NCBI GenBank assembly: GCA_900455155.1
Contig: UGUC01000002.1
Location: 1,736,001 to 1,800,000 of the forward strand
Source: Providencia stuartii
GTDB taxonomy: Bacteria; Pseudomonadota; Gammaproteobacteria; Enterobacterales; Enterobacteriaceae
Length of the DNA: 64,000 bases
Direction: 5' to 3'
The translations under genes and the position numbers were made by a program. The notes beneath the pieces are model-generated. The model was not told the origin of the DNA, did not search any database, and saw only the letters and a list, made by a program, of their open reading frames with translations. Of this stretch, positions 38,257 through 48,524 are shown piece after piece (the first letter of the stretch is position 1; every line of letters starts with the position of its first letter).

Positions 38257-39215
38257 TCGATAGTCAATTCATCTAATTGCTTCACTGGAAGTGAACTATT
38301 TGGCCACGTGCGTATCAGTTGAGACTGGATCAAATCTAATGTGTCCAACCCCGGTAGCGTATTAGGCGTTAATGCATTAGCAATGCGCGCTAACTGAGTC
38401 AAACCAAAACTACTTTCAATCGATGAGCTGATCACCGCTTGCAGACCGTGATGATGAGCCTCTGTGACTAATTGGCGGCAATAAGCAAGGCTACCGGTTA
38501 ACATCGGCTTGATCACAATCGCCGCAACTCCCGGTTGAGGCTCCACCCTAAAACCAGCCTCACGCACACTTTCATCCCATGCAATGGCAATGCCAGTATC
38601 TGCGGCATATTGCAGTGATTCTTCCCGTGTTTTACAAGGCTCTTCAAGGAAGTCAATACGATCGCGATAAGCAGGGTTAACATATTTCGCAAAGCCATCT
38701 GCTTTTGCACGCGTCCAGCTACGATTAGCATCAAGACGTAATTTTAGGTCAGGCACCGCTTCCAGTAATAGGTTCGCCACCATGCCATCACGTACCGCCT
38801 CATACAAGCCGACTTTGACCTTAGCGATTTTTTCGCCTTCCATTGCACTTAGACGCAAAATCAGGTCATCAGGATCACCACTACACAATGGTGCTTTGCG
38901 GTAGTCGGCTTGCTCAGGAAGTTCCCCCGATAATTCGGCCAATGCACAACTACAACCAAAAGCTACCGACGGTAACAGGCTTTCCGCTAGTGGCTTACCA
39001 CTTACCCACTCGGCAAGCCGATGTTTGGCTTCTTCTGTTGCCTCCGCCAGCGTTTCTTGGCTAAATTCGGGGAGCGGTGATATTTCCCCCCACCCTTCGT
39101 TATCCCCTTCTTGTAAGCGAACCAGCAACCCATCGCGAGTTTTCAGGCGTTGGTAGCGCAGGATAACGCCTGCCTCCATCGGCAGGCTAAACGCGTAAAG
39201 TGTTGCCTTACGCAT
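38244..39215 (-). CDS. menC: o-Succinylbenzoate synthase MenC
   Basis: A 323-residue enolase-superfamily enzyme that dehydrates SHCHC to o-succinylbenzoate. Metal- and acid/base residues are seen in A-K-V-K-V-G-L-Y (K-x-K), L-R-L-D-A-N-R-S-W (Asp), F-L-E-E-P-C (Glu), I-A-W-D-E-S (Asp) and A-I-V-I-K-P (Lys). It follows menB with start and stop overlapping at 39215, and overlaps menE. Length is that of E. coli MenC (320). Confidence 0.94.
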   Translation of the reverse strand: MRKATLYAFSLPMEAGVILRYQRLKTRDGLLVRLQEGDNEGWGEISPLPEFSQETLAEATEEAKHRLAEWVSGKPLAESLLPSVAFGCSCALAELSGELPEQADYRKAPLCSGDPDDLILRLSAMEGEKIAKVKVGLYEAVRDGMVANLLLEAVPDLKLRLDANRSWTRAKADGFAKYVNPAYRDRIDFLEEPCKTREESLQYAADTGIAIAWDESVREAGFRVEPQPGVAAIVIKPMLTGSLAYCRQLVTEAHHHGLQAVISSSIESSFGLTQLARIANALTPNTLPGLDTLDLIQSQLIRTWPNSSLPVKQLDELTIEWQS

Positions 39216-40072
39216 TATGGATTACGCTTATATTTAGAGAAATCTGGCGCACGTTTTTCATTAAACGCATTGCGTCCTTCTTGACCTTCTTCTGTCATAT
39301 AGAACAGCATAGTTGCATTGCCAGCCAACTCTTGTAGGCCTGCCTGACCGTCACAATCTGCATTGAGTGCCGCTTTCAAGCAACGTAGTGCCATTGGGCT
39401 ATTTTCAAGCATTTCACGACACCAGCGTACGGTCTCTTTTTCAAGAGAGGCATATGGTACAACCGTATTCACTAAGCCCATTTCCAATGCTTCTTGAGCG
39501 TTATACTGGCGGCACAGGAACCAAATTTCACGCGCTTTTTTCTGACCAACAATGCGTGCCATATAGGATGCACCCCAGCCACCATCAAAAGAGCCTACTT
39601 TAGGACCTGTTTGACCAAAAATCGCGTTATCCGCGGCAATCGTTAGGTCACACATCATATGTAATACGTGCCCACCCCCAATAGCAAAGCCAGCCACCAT
39701 CGCCACAACAGGTTTTGGACAAGTACGAATTTGGCGTTGGAAATCTAGGACGTTGAGATGGTGAGTACCACTTTCATCACGATACCCGCCGTAATCCCCA
39801 CGAATTTTTTGGTCTCCCCCTGCACAGAATGCTTTTTCGCCTTCCCCCGTCAAGATAATAGTACCGATTTTATCGTCATAACGCGCATCAGCTAACGCTT
39901 GGATCATCTCTTTTACGGTCTGTGGGCGAAATGCGTTACGCACCTGTGGACGGTTAATCGTAATCTTTGCAATCCCTTCTGACGACTTGTGATAGAGAAT
40001 GTCGTCAAACCCTTCTGAGCAATCTTGCCATTCGATTGGGGCATAGAGCTTTTCTTCGCTAGGATAAATCAT
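39215..40072 (-). CDS. menB: 1,4-Dihydroxy-2-naphthoyl-CoA synthase MenB
   Basis: A 285-residue crotonase-fold enzyme closing the naphthoquinone ring. From [15 protein letters not shown] at 40072 it matches E. coli MenB (285) almost end to end: [36 protein letters not shown], and [11 protein letters not shown]. The two residues before this Met in the longer frame (start 40078) are probably not used. It sits 12 bases after menH. Confidence 0.97.
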   Translation of the reverse strand: MIYPSEEKLYAPIEWQDCSEGFDDILYHKSSEGIAKITINRPQVRNAFRPQTVKEMIQALADARYDDKIGTIILTGEGEKAFCAGGDQKIRGDYGGYRDESGTHHLNVLDFQRQIRTCPKPVVAMVAGFAIGGGHVLHMMCDLTIAADNAIFGQTGPKVGSFDGGWGASYMARIVGQKKAREIWFLCRQYNAQEALEMGLVNTVVPYASLEKETVRWCREMLENSPMALRCLKAALNADCDGQAGLQELAGNATMLFYMTEEGQEGRNAFNEKRAPDFSKYKRNP

Positions 40073-40084
40073 TATCAAGTTCCT

Positions 40085-40849
40085 TTAACCACAGTGTGAT
40101 AAAAAATGATGAAGTGCAGTGGCATAGCCATACGGATTTTCCCGATGAGCATTATGCCCTGCATTATTAATTAGCGTAATCGGCAAAGCATATTGTTGCG
40201 AAACGCTTCGAAATTTTTGATCTTGTTCACCACAAAAGTAGCGAAATGGCATCGTAAGCTGATACAGTTTGTCCACCAAAAAAGGCTGTTTAGACAAAGA
40301 GGTACTTTCTAACATATCAGCGACAGCTAAGGGGTTATTGTGCTGTCTTAACAAGATTAATTGTTGGCGTTGGCTCGCAGTTAAATGTGCAAATACGGGT
40401 TGTTGATACCAATCATTTAACACTTGGCAAATCGGCTCGTGGCGAAAACGTTGCGCCCAATGGTGGTCGTTGGTGTAACGAGACTCCCGCTCCGATGGGC
40501 TATTTAGCCCAACATTTCCCCCTTCAATTACCAACCCACTTAAACCTGCTGGTTGGCGATAACAAGCCGTATGCATAGCAAGGCGTGCACCCAACGAATA
40601 CCCAATAAGGTAATAATGTTGAATACCATGATGTTGTAAAAGTTGAACTAACTGCTCATCAAAATCAGCAAAACTTTGGCAGCTTATAGACTGAGATAAT
40701 CCATGACCGGGCAAATCAACACGCAATGACGGGAAGTTAGGGCACAATTCCACCATCGGCAGCCATTCATCGGCGCTACCGAGCAGCCCGTGTAACCACA
40801 CTAACCAAGGCCCCGAATGATGTTCATTGTGTCGATAAGCCGCTAACAT
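40085..40849 (-). CDS. menH: SHCHC synthase MenH
   Basis: A 254-residue alpha/beta-hydrolase that removes pyruvate from SEPHCHC. L-V-W-L-H-G-L-L-G-S holds the oxyanion region, G-Y-S-L-G-A-R the nucleophilic Ser, and I-N-N-A-G-H-N-A-H the catalytic His. The start overlaps the menD stop at 40849. Length fits the family (252 in E. coli). Confidence 0.92.
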   Translation of the reverse strand: MLAAYRHNEHHSGPWLVWLHGLLGSADEWLPMVELCPNFPSLRVDLPGHGLSQSISCQSFADFDEQLVQLLQHHGIQHYYLIGYSLGARLAMHTACYRQPAGLSGLVIEGGNVGLNSPSERESRYTNDHHWAQRFRHEPICQVLNDWYQQPVFAHLTASQRQQLILLRQHNNPLAVADMLESTSLSKQPFLVDKLYQLTMPFRYFCGEQDQKFRSVSQQYALPITLINNAGHNAHRENPYGYATALHHFLSHCG

Positions 40850-42522
40850 CAGAAACTGCCTACCTCATCAAGTAACTGTTTTAAAGTTCGCGCACCTTCG
40901 TCACTCTCGGTGTTTAATTCAATCAACAATGTCCCTTGTTGGTTATACCAAAATTGTTCAACAGTGGTTTTTAGAGAGAGCCAATCTTTAGGTGCTGCGT
41001 ACTGCAAGCCAAACATCAGTGCCGCATGCTGAAAGTGAATATTTTGTGGCATACAATAATACTGCTGCCTTGCCGCTTCAGGCGTAGGTAGCATAGAAAA
41101 TATCTGCCCACCGTTATTATTCACCACAATTAAAATCGTTGGCGCTGAAGGTGCTCGCAATAAAGCGAGGCTATTGAGGTCATACAGTGCCGAAAGGTCA
41201 CCAACAATCCCCAAGGTCGGCTTGGTGGTTGCCCGCTGGACACCAGACATTGTTGAAATTAGACCATCGATACCACTGGCCCCCCGATTACTATAAACCG
41301 GATAACCCACGGGTAATTGCGCCAAAGCATCAATTAGCCGAACAATTAAGCTATTACCCACAAATAACTGCCCTTTTGGCGGCAGTAGCGCTGGTAATTG
41401 ATGCGCAATCGCGGCTTCAGAAAAGTGATTGCGTAACTTTGTACTCACATGCCGTTGTGTCTGCTCAGCCAACGAGTAAAGATCTTCACACCAAGCCCCT
41501 CTTGGTTGAGCGGGATGAGCATCAAGCCACCCTTTAATTGAGCATGTTAATTTACGTCCGTAGTGATGAGCGGGGTCAAGGCGTTCTGGGATCGTATCAA
41601 TGATCCAGTATTCTTGTGGATGGCACTGCGCTTGCCATTGAAGTAGGCGTTTTCCTGTTAAGCTCGAGCCGAATTGTACCACCAGTTCAGCTTCATTAAG
41701 TCGCGCTTTGGCCTGTGGATGAGCTAACCATAAATCTGCACAAGGATAGGGTTGCCCTGTTTGTGACAACACATCGCTAATTAACGGCCAGCCAAGTTCC
41801 TTCGCCCAGTTTGCAACACGCTCACCATCTTGACTATTCATACGGCCCGCAATAACAACCCCTTTTTTCTGACGCCAAAAATACCAGTCAGAAATATGGG
41901 CAACGGTGTTGGTTAAAGGCTCGCTTAACCAAGGTAAATTAGAATGCCACCAATCGCCAAGTTGTTGCTGCCATTCATAATCTCCTTCCGTTTCACCATA
42001 CAGCGGCTCAGCAAATGGGCAGTTAATATGGAAAGCGCCGTGGTGTAGTTGATTCATCCCATTATCAATGGCACTGACTAACCATTTCGCCGAAATATCA
42101 CGCGTTGGTCGGGGTAACATCAAACTTTGTGATGGGTGTGACGCAAAGATATGTGTTTGGCGAATAGCCTGATTCGCGCCACAATCGATAAGCTCCGGTG
42201 GTCTATCTGCCGTCAAAAAAATGACTTTTTCGCCAGTCAGTCCGGCTTCAATTAGGGCAGGATAGAGGTTAGCCACTGCGGTTCCTGAAGTGACGATCAC
42301 GCCGACAGGCTCAAGGCTTGCTTTTGCTAAACCTAAAGCTAGATGCCCCAAGCCTCTTTCATCAAAATGAGTATGGCAGTGAAGCTTATTGTTATTCGCT
42401 GCTGCTAACGTCAAAGGTGTAGAGCGAGAACCAGGCGCAATACAAATATGTTTCATACCGTGGCGGGTGAGTGCTTCGATAATAATCTCAGCCCAACGCA
42501 TATTAAAAACAGAATTCGACAT
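40849..42522 (-). CDS. menD: SEPHCHC synthase MenD
   Basis: A 557-residue thiamine-diphosphate enzyme that adds 2-oxoglutarate to isochorismate. The N-terminal part has [13 protein letters not shown] and H-F-D-E-R-G-L-G (Glu for ThDP activation). The C-terminal ThDP/Mg site has [12 protein letters not shown] then [10 protein letters not shown]. Same size as E. coli MenD (556). It is 119 bases after menF. Confidence 0.96.
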   Translation of the reverse strand: MSNSVFNMRWAEIIIEALTRHGMKHICIAPGSRSTPLTLAAANNNKLHCHTHFDERGLGHLALGLAKASLEPVGVIVTSGTAVANLYPALIEAGLTGEKVIFLTADRPPELIDCGANQAIRQTHIFASHPSQSLMLPRPTRDISAKWLVSAIDNGMNQLHHGAFHINCPFAEPLYGETEGDYEWQQQLGDWWHSNLPWLSEPLTNTVAHISDWYFWRQKKGVVIAGRMNSQDGERVANWAKELGWPLISDVLSQTGQPYPCADLWLAHPQAKARLNEAELVVQFGSSLTGKRLLQWQAQCHPQEYWIIDTIPERLDPAHHYGRKLTCSIKGWLDAHPAQPRGAWCEDLYSLAEQTQRHVSTKLRNHFSEAAIAHQLPALLPPKGQLFVGNSLIVRLIDALAQLPVGYPVYSNRGASGIDGLISTMSGVQRATTKPTLGIVGDLSALYDLNSLALLRAPSAPTILIVVNNNGGQIFSMLPTPEAARQQYYCMPQNIHFQHAALMFGLQYAAPKDWLSLKTTVEQFWYNQQGTLLIELNTESDEGARTLKQLLDEVGSF

Positions 42523-42641
42523 AATGAGCTCAATAAGTTGTTTATTATCAGTAAGTGTAATGCGCTTGATATAAATTTCTTGATCTTAGAACAATTTTTA
42601 GTGAACTAATTGAAACCAAAAGAAAAATAACCATATTATAT

Positions 42642-43973
42642 TTATGGTTTTTCAGGGGGTTCAAGTAGAGATTTAAGCCCCGCAGCTTTATTTTCAATTT
42701 CAATCCATTCTTGTTCCGGATCAGAATCACTGACAATCCCAGCCCCCGAGAACAATGACAACCGTTGATGTTCAATTTGAGCACAGCGTAAGGACACGGC
42801 GAACTCACTTTTATTTAAGCTAACGAAACCTCCCGTTCCAGCGTACCAGCGGCGCGAGAAAGGCTCATGTTCCGTTAAAAACTGACGAGCAACCGTTCTC
42901 GGCAACCCACATACCGCAGCAGTAGGTTGTAAACGCTGTAAACATTCACTGTCTGAAAGTGACACTAAAGTTGCGGCAATCGAACGATAGAGGTGTTGGA
43001 TCTTGCGTAGGCGAATCACTTTCGCGGGGGAAACATCAATACCCGTTACAATACCTTGTAACTGCTGGCAAATATCGTCCACGACCACTAAGTTTTCGTG
43101 TTGGTTCTTACTGTCTTCCATCAACCATTTTGCTTTTTCAGCAGCAATCGCGTCATCAGGATGATTCGCGACTGTACCTGCAAGTGCCTCCGAATTGAGT
43201 TGTGTACCTTGTCGTAGATACAAACGCTCCGGTGTTGAGGACAGAAAACCTGTTTCTTGGCTTAATGCCATCATAAAATGGTAGCATTGAAAATTAACTC
43301 GTTGGCTTGCCGCTAAAAATTCCGCCACAGAAACGGGTTGTGACAACGTCAATTTCGTTTCACGCGCCATCACAACTTTTTCCATCTCCCCGGCTCTCAT
43401 TTTCGCGATAGCTTTATTTAATAGGTGGCACCACTGCGCCTTTTCAGGGAAATGTTCATGACCGATAATTTGTGTATTTAAAGGTGGCAATGTTGCCGCT
43501 GGCTTGAGCTGCTTTAAAAATGCGATTGCGGCTAAACGGTCATCTTCACCTTTGATATTAAGATAGACTGATATTGATGAACGAACGCGAAAAATTTCTA
43601 AACGCGGTAAAAAGTAAAACGTTGCCTGTTGTTTATCGGCCAATGAAATTCCTTCACCAACCGCGTTCCAGCCATTTAAGCCCCATAAACGCATATCGGG
43701 ATACTGGGCATGTAAAGACAAAAACTGTTCGGCCTCAGTGATTGCGTTAAATTCATATACGGTTCCCAGAGCGCTACACTCATCCGTTCCCGTGCGCTGA
43801 TACCAATAGAACTGCGGATAACAGGATTGAGCCGATAGCCAAGCTAACCCAGGAAATGTAGAGTGACCATCCAATTGCCAATGTAGACGTATGAATTCTT
43901 GATTGCCCAATGCCAATGTTGACAGTTGATGAAGAATTTCAGTTATTAAATTATCTATTTTTTTATATACCAC
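42642..43973 (-). CDS. menF: Isochorismate synthase MenF
   Basis: A 443-residue chorismate-utilising enzyme making isochorismate, the entry to menaquinone. The C-terminal catalytic domain has K-V-V-M-A-R-E-T, S-S-T-P-E-R-L, L-N-S-E-A-L-A-G-T, P-T-A-A-V-C-G-L-P, and Y-A-G-T-G-G-F-V with A-G-A-G-I-V at the end. It is the first gene of menF-menD-menH-menB-menC-menE, the E. coli order. Upstream is an 800-bp intergenic region shared with the toxin locus. Confidence 0.95.
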   Translation of the reverse strand: MVYKKIDNLITEILHQLSTLALGNQEFIRLHWQLDGHSTFPGLAWLSAQSCYPQFYWYQRTGTDECSALGTVYEFNAITEAEQFLSLHAQYPDMRLWGLNGWNAVGEGISLADKQQATFYFLPRLEIFRVRSSISVYLNIKGEDDRLAAIAFLKQLKPAATLPPLNTQIIGHEHFPEKAQWCHLLNKAIAKMRAGEMEKVVMARETKLTLSQPVSVAEFLAASQRVNFQCYHFMMALSQETGFLSSTPERLYLRQGTQLNSEALAGTVANHPDDAIAAEKAKWLMEDSKNQHENLVVVDDICQQLQGIVTGIDVSPAKVIRLRKIQHLYRSIAATLVSLSDSECLQRLQPTAAVCGLPRTVARQFLTEHEPFSRRWYAGTGGFVSLNKSEFAVSLRCAQIEHQRLSLFSGAGIVSDSDPEQEWIEIENKAAGLKSLLEPPEKP

Positions 43974-44648
43974 TTTAGATCCCTACTGCCACACTCAACA
44001 AAGACTATCGATAATTATATAGTGCAATATAATTTATTAATACATTGATTATTTCTGACAATAGGTGTTACGCCTCGTAAAATCAAATATGTATTAGTAA
44101 TTTTTTATTACATCACCAATAAATCACTACGCATCTTATTGTATAGATTAAAAAATTTAACTTTAATTATTTACTTGACTTATATCAATCTTTATCTTCA
44201 AGATCACACAAAAACACCATTTTGTTTTTTTTACTTGATGGTTATTTGTTAATCATATTTGTACAAAGTAAAATAATCATCATCGGGTAACAATACGGTA
44301 AGTATTCAAATACGTCACATCACACTAAAAAAACATTAATTATAATTACGATATTAAAAAATAAAAAAATGATATGACAAAAACAATGCTCGCAGAGTTA
44401 ATATTTATTATTCACTCTCTTAACGCGTCAAAGAGTGACATAATATTTTTATCTTAGAACATTTAATATAACCTCCTGCACTTTTATGATTAGACATTTC
44501 AACATTTAATCATAATGAATTTATTATCGATTATATTAGGTCGTCAATTTATAATATATATTTTCATATTTTAGTATCTACTTTTAGGCGATCCTTAAAG
44601 TAATTTATTCTTAACTATACGGGGTAAATGCGAATCTAATGTTTTATC
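43974..44648. promoter_or_regulatory. Long AT-rich divergent region between menF and the toxin locus
   Basis: About 675 bp without a convincing gene, markedly AT-rich. It contains an FNR-like site at 44175-44188 (TTGAC-N4-ATCAA, one mismatch), about 200 bases upstream of menF. A hairpin TCACTCT...AGAGTGA lies at 44412-44438, followed by a T-rich run. The region must hold the menF and toxin promoters; A/T tracts would suit H-NS-type silencing, which is inference. Confidence 0.5.
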
Positions 44649-44771
44649 ATGGGTGATAAATTGCTTAAAGATAATACTATTTTTAGCTCTATCATTTTTA
44701 TTGCATCACTCATATTTGTGATTTTCTGTTGTCTACCTTTTATTTCAACCACAATACTTAATTGGAAATGA
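44649..44771 (+). CDS. Short single-helix membrane peptide upstream of the toxin genes
   Basis: A 40-residue frame: polar start (MGDKLLKDN), one hydrophobic helix (IFSSIIFIASLIFVIFCC, residues ~11-28) and a short tail. It ends 6 bases before the toxin A start. It is not similar to anything I recognise. The ribosome-binding site is weak, so translation is uncertain. If real, it could be an accessory or immunity factor of the toxin. Confidence 0.35.
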   Translation: MGDKLLKDNTIFSSIIFIASLIFVIFCCLPFISTTILNWK

Positions 44772-44777
44772 ACCATT

Positions 44778-45980
44778 ATGAGTGAAATAACTTATGACAA
44801 AATAATTGAAAAAGAGAATATAGGAGCGGCAACTCTTGCATTATTAACCAACCAAGACCCTCACTCTGCTCGCCCCGCCGGCATTTTTACTCACCAAGAT
44901 TTAGTGAATATTCATCGATATACCCATTTTGCCCTTTCATTACCAACATCAACATTAGAAATCCATTCATGGCTAAAAATTAATGAATCAACTGATTTAC
45001 CCATAAAAATTAGCGCACTGACTGAGGTTATTCAATTAATTCACACCCATGCCAGCGGTTGGGATGGTGTCGAACAAGAAGTTAAACAACAATCTATTAA
45101 TTTATCACTGATTAGTCGAAATATTGTTCAGACTGGAAATCAAATCATTGAATACATTAATGATATGCCTATTATACAGCAAATAGCGAATAGCATTGAC
45201 GACTTGTCAGCCGAGGCGCTAGATGGGCTTACTTACCAAAATGATGACCAGCAAATTGCCACAGAATTATTAAGCATACTGAATCTCATCCAAGATGATA
45301 TTAAAATGCAAGCCAATAAAACTTCTAGGATTAAAAATACTATTTCTGACTTTCGAGTACATATTATTGGAGGTGCTTTATCTAATAATCAACATGTTGA
45401 TTCTTTATTATTTAAAGTTAAGTCAATTTATTTGCAATTAGATTCTATTGATGATATTAATTCTGAATCACATCTTTTTGAGAAAGTCACTTTACTCAAA
45501 AAAGAGGTATTAACACTCGAAAAAGAATATGAGCATTTTGTTAAGTTAAGCTTTACAGGCCTTGCTGGTGGTTTAATTGGATTACTGATTACAGGAGGGA
45601 TATTCGGCAGCAAAGCTGAAAAAGTCCGCCATCGAAAAAACGCATTACTTAAAGAAATTGTTGAAATCAATAACAAACTCAATAAAGATCGCTTTATTAA
45701 AAAAGTTATTTTTGATATTCAAGTACATTTACAGAAGATTGAAGGCTATTTTAAAGATGCAAGATTAGCAGTTGACCATTTAGACTATATGTGGCTTGTT
45801 ATTTTGACCGAAATTAAGCAGTCAATAGAAACTTTTGCGCGTATTGATAATGCTGCCAACCTTTTAAAGTTTATTGCTCGTTTCAAAAAAATTATCACCG
45901 CATGGGCGTCTGTGCAAACTTACTCAGAACAACTCATTGAACTATTTGATATTAAAATGACACATTACTCTCATGCTTAA
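44778..45980 (+). CDS. xaxA: Alpha-xenorhabdolysin-type binary toxin, subunit A (XaxA/YaxA-like)
   Basis: A 400-residue alpha-pore-forming toxin component; XaxA and YaxA are of similar size. It is almost all helical with long heptad-rich stretches. One hydrophobic hairpin-like segment at residues ~257-277 (SFTGLAGGLIGLLITGGIFG) is followed by a basic patch (S-K-A-E-K-V-R-H-R-K-N), which matches the membrane-inserting head of this family. There is no signal peptide, also typical. The subunit B gene follows directly. In Xenorhabdus and Yersinia the two proteins assemble into pores in host cells. The call rests on layout, sizes and helix pattern. Confidence 0.82.
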   Translation: MSEITYDKIIEKENIGAATLALLTNQDPHSARPAGIFTHQDLVNIHRYTHFALSLPTSTLEIHSWLKINESTDLPIKISALTEVIQLIHTHASGWDGVEQEVKQQSINLSLISRNIVQTGNQIIEYINDMPIIQQIANSIDDLSAEALDGLTYQNDDQQIATELLSILNLIQDDIKMQANKTSRIKNTISDFRVHIIGGALSNNQHVDSLLFKVKSIYLQLDSIDDINSESHLFEKVTLLKKEVLTLEKEYEHFVKLSFTGLAGGLIGLLITGGIFGSKAEKVRHRKNALLKEIVEINNKLNKDRFIKKVIFDIQVHLQKIEGYFKDARLAVDHLDYMWLVILTEIKQSIETFARIDNAANLLKFIARFKKIITAWASVQTYSEQLIELFDIKMTHYSHA

Positions 45981-45993
45981 TAAAGGTAATACT

Positions 45994-47001
45994 ATGCACC
46001 AAACCGTAAATTTCCCAGTTTTACCTGCTATTGAGTTTTATCAGGTAAGAATGCTCATTAATAAAATTAATAATTTTAATCATAACATTCTAAGTTACGA
46101 TCCGAGCATTTTTAATCGAATAAAACGGATTGCTACTCAGGCAGAAAGTCTCAATGAGCAAATCAGAAACTCATTGCCAATAATGAAATTAAAAACTCGT
46201 TATATCATTGATAGTACGATTAGCGAGCGATTTTCAAGTCAGGATGTTGATGACTTAAAGGGGGGGCAGCAGGATTTAGAGTTAACAGAATTTATCGATG
46301 ATTTTACTGAGCTTAAAAATGAGCTAGAGAAGCTAACGGCACCTTTACGTACCACAAGCGATTATCTATTGGCATTACAATTAGAAGAAGCAAACCACCT
46401 TAAAAGTGAGAGCTATCGTAACCTACAAAATCGCCTTTTATTACTGGCTAACAATAATCAAAAGACATTGGATGAGTTTAACCAAGAGTTAATTGCTATT
46501 GTTAAAGCTGAAGAAGTTATCTTAAATTACAAGCTAGCGGATTTATTTGATCATGTTTTTCCTGATATATCGCTCATTGAATCATTAAATATCCCTCCTT
46601 CTAAAAAAGATCTGCTAAAAATTGCGATTGCCTGTGCCAAGCGCTTACTCACTATCCTTGACAATGGCTTAGATTTTATAAAATTGGTCAATGTTCGACT
46701 CTATTTGGTCGATCAAATCGCTGTTTTAAATGAGAAAGACCAGCAGTTTAAAAAGCGCATTGATAAGCTGACACACCTACTTATGCTCACTAAAGATATT
46801 TCAAAAATAGATGAGCAACGACAAGATGTGGCTGCCCATTTTCAGCAGTTACAATCTTATTTAACGCAATGGATTGACTATATGCAGACATGTTTAGACG
46901 AGCAGACGTTTAATATCCATAATGCCATCAAATCTTGTGAAGCCTTTATGGACTTTATTAATGAAGCCGAATATCAATATCAGCGCCAATTAGCTGATTA
47001 A
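45994..47001 (+). CDS. xaxB: Alpha-xenorhabdolysin-type binary toxin, subunit B (XaxB/YaxB-like)
   Basis: A ~335-residue, nearly all-helical partner of the upstream toxin. I chose MHQTVNFPVLPAIEFYQ at 45994, with AAAGG seven bases upstream, over the ATG at 45973 that overlaps subunit A. The body has long amphipathic helices (FTELKNELEKL, LLLLANNNQKTLDEF) and a semi-hydrophobic stretch (LKIAIACAKRLLTILDNGLDFI), with no signal peptide. XaxB-type proteins join A-type partners in the pore. Translationally linked to xaxA and ended by a strong terminator. Confidence 0.8.
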   Translation: MHQTVNFPVLPAIEFYQVRMLINKINNFNHNILSYDPSIFNRIKRIATQAESLNEQIRNSLPIMKLKTRYIIDSTISERFSSQDVDDLKGGQQDLELTEFIDDFTELKNELEKLTAPLRTTSDYLLALQLEEANHLKSESYRNLQNRLLLLANNNQKTLDEFNQELIAIVKAEEVILNYKLADLFDHVFPDISLIESLNIPPSKKDLLKIAIACAKRLLTILDNGLDFIKLVNVRLYLVDQIAVLNEKDQQFKKRIDKLTHLLMLTKDISKIDEQRQDVAAHFQQLQSYLTQWIDYMQTCLDEQTFNIHNAIKSCEAFMDFINEAEYQYQRQLAD

Positions 47002-47004
47002 AAA

Positions 47005-47030
47005 AAACGGCTACTGAAAAGTAGCCGTTT
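47005..47030. terminator. Bidirectional terminator between xaxB and nuoN
   Basis: AAACGGCTAC-N6-GTAGCCGTTT with A- and T-rich flanks, between convergent operons. Confidence 0.9.
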
Positions 47031-47054
47031 ATTTTACTGTGATGGCGGTGAAGA

Positions 47055-48518
47055 TTAAAGCGGGCTCACAGCCAATACCATATAGGAGAGATTGATAAGC
47101 GGTTGCGGCCATACCCCTAGCAGGATCACGATAATTGCACAGATAGCAGCAACAACTGTCCCGAAAGTGGCTTTTTCTGGCCCAGTATAACGATCTGCAT
47201 GTTCTGCATCACGGCTATACAAGCTTGCCATAAAGCGTAGATAGTAGAATAGACCAATCGCACTACCTAAGACCACGGCACCAGTTAACCACCATAGCTC
47301 TGCCTTCACTGCGGAAATAATCACATAGAATTTACCAATAAACCCTAATGTAATTGGTATACCAGCCAGAGAAAGCATCATCACGGTAAGCACTGTCGCA
47401 AGTACAGGCTTATGCCAGAACAGCCCGCGAAATGCACTCAAGTCATCTTGGTCATCGCCACGATATGGGCTAGAAATAATGCTGATCACACCAAAGGCGC
47501 CCAAACTTGCAAACAGATAGCCGACTAAATAGATAGCGACAGTGACTTGGGAATCTGTTGGGGCGGCGCGTAATGCAACTAAGGCAACCAGCAGGTATCC
47601 CATGTGAGAAATGGACGAATAACCAAGTAGGCGTTTGGCACTTTTCTGAGTGATAGCCATCAGGTTACCAAACAGAATCGAAGCAATAGCGATGACGCTA
47701 ACAACAATCGCCAATGTATTACTTTGAGCAGCAGGCGCTTCCATAAAGATACGCATTAATACTGCAAAGATACCAATTTTACTTCCCGTTGCTAAGAACG
47801 CGGATACCGGAGCTGGAGCACCTTGGTAAACGTCTGGAGTCCATAATTGGAATGGGAACAGTGATAATTTAAAACCGAAGCCTACAATCAACATCCCCAA
47901 GCCAATCAACACCAATGGCGCATGGATTTGGCTATCAGAAAGACTCTGACCCACAGCCGCAAAGCTTAAGCTGCCTGATTCTGCATACAGTAAGGCGATA
48001 CCAAAGAGCAAGAAAGAAGAGGCAGCGGCAGATAACAGCATGTATTTGATACCTGCTTCCAGCGAACGTTTACGTTCAAAGGTGTAAGCCACAAGACCGA
48101 ACAAGGGTAAAGAGATCAATTCAATACCAATGAACATGGATGCCATGTGGTTAGCCATTGAAAGTAAGACGCCCCCTGTTACCGCAATCGCCAGTAACAG
48201 ATGGAATTCTTCTTTATTATCATTAAAGCCTTCCAACCAATGGAAAGCAAAAATGCTGGTTGCCATACCCGCAATCAGGACCAATGCGCTGTAGAACATC
48301 GCATAGCCGTCAACACGAATAAGCGGAGTGACTTCTATTGGCAGACCCTCTGCAATAAAGAACAGAGATAGCAGCGCAACGGCGAAGCCGAATACTGTCA
48401 GTGTGGCACTTGTTAGGTGATCGCGTCGCCACGCAATGGACAGCATCACAACCACCGCCGTCAATCCGACGATCAATAGCGGGAGTATTGCGATCAATTG
48501 TTGAAGTGTTATTGTCAT
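47055..48518 (-). CDS. nuoN: NADH-quinone oxidoreductase subunit N
   Basis: A 487-residue antiporter-like membrane subunit of complex I, about 14 helices. Conserved features include [46 protein letters not shown] and [12 protein letters not shown], which hold the buried Glu and Lys used in proton pumping. Last gene of the nuo operon; 6 bases after nuoM. Confidence 0.97.
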   Translation of the reverse strand: MTITLQQLIAILPLLIVGLTAVVVMLSIAWRRDHLTSATLTVFGFAVALLSLFFIAEGLPIEVTPLIRVDGYAMFYSALVLIAGMATSIFAFHWLEGFNDNKEEFHLLLAIAVTGGVLLSMANHMASMFIGIELISLPLFGLVAYTFERKRSLEAGIKYMLLSAAASSFLLFGIALLYAESGSLSFAAVGQSLSDSQIHAPLVLIGLGMLIVGFGFKLSLFPFQLWTPDVYQGAPAPVSAFLATGSKIGIFAVLMRIFMEAPAAQSNTLAIVVSVIAIASILFGNLMAITQKSAKRLLGYSSISHMGYLLVALVALRAAPTDSQVTVAIYLVGYLFASLGAFGVISIISSPYRGDDQDDLSAFRGLFWHKPVLATVLTVMMLSLAGIPITLGFIGKFYVIISAVKAELWWLTGAVVLGSAIGLFYYLRFMASLYSRDAEHADRYTGPEKATFGTVVAAICAIIVILLGVWPQPLINLSYMVLAVSPL

Positions 48519-48524
48519 GGCGAA

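Noticed and set aside
44628..44650. Earlier start for the small membrane peptide
   Set aside because: The in-frame upstream ATG at 44628 runs into a stop after two codons.
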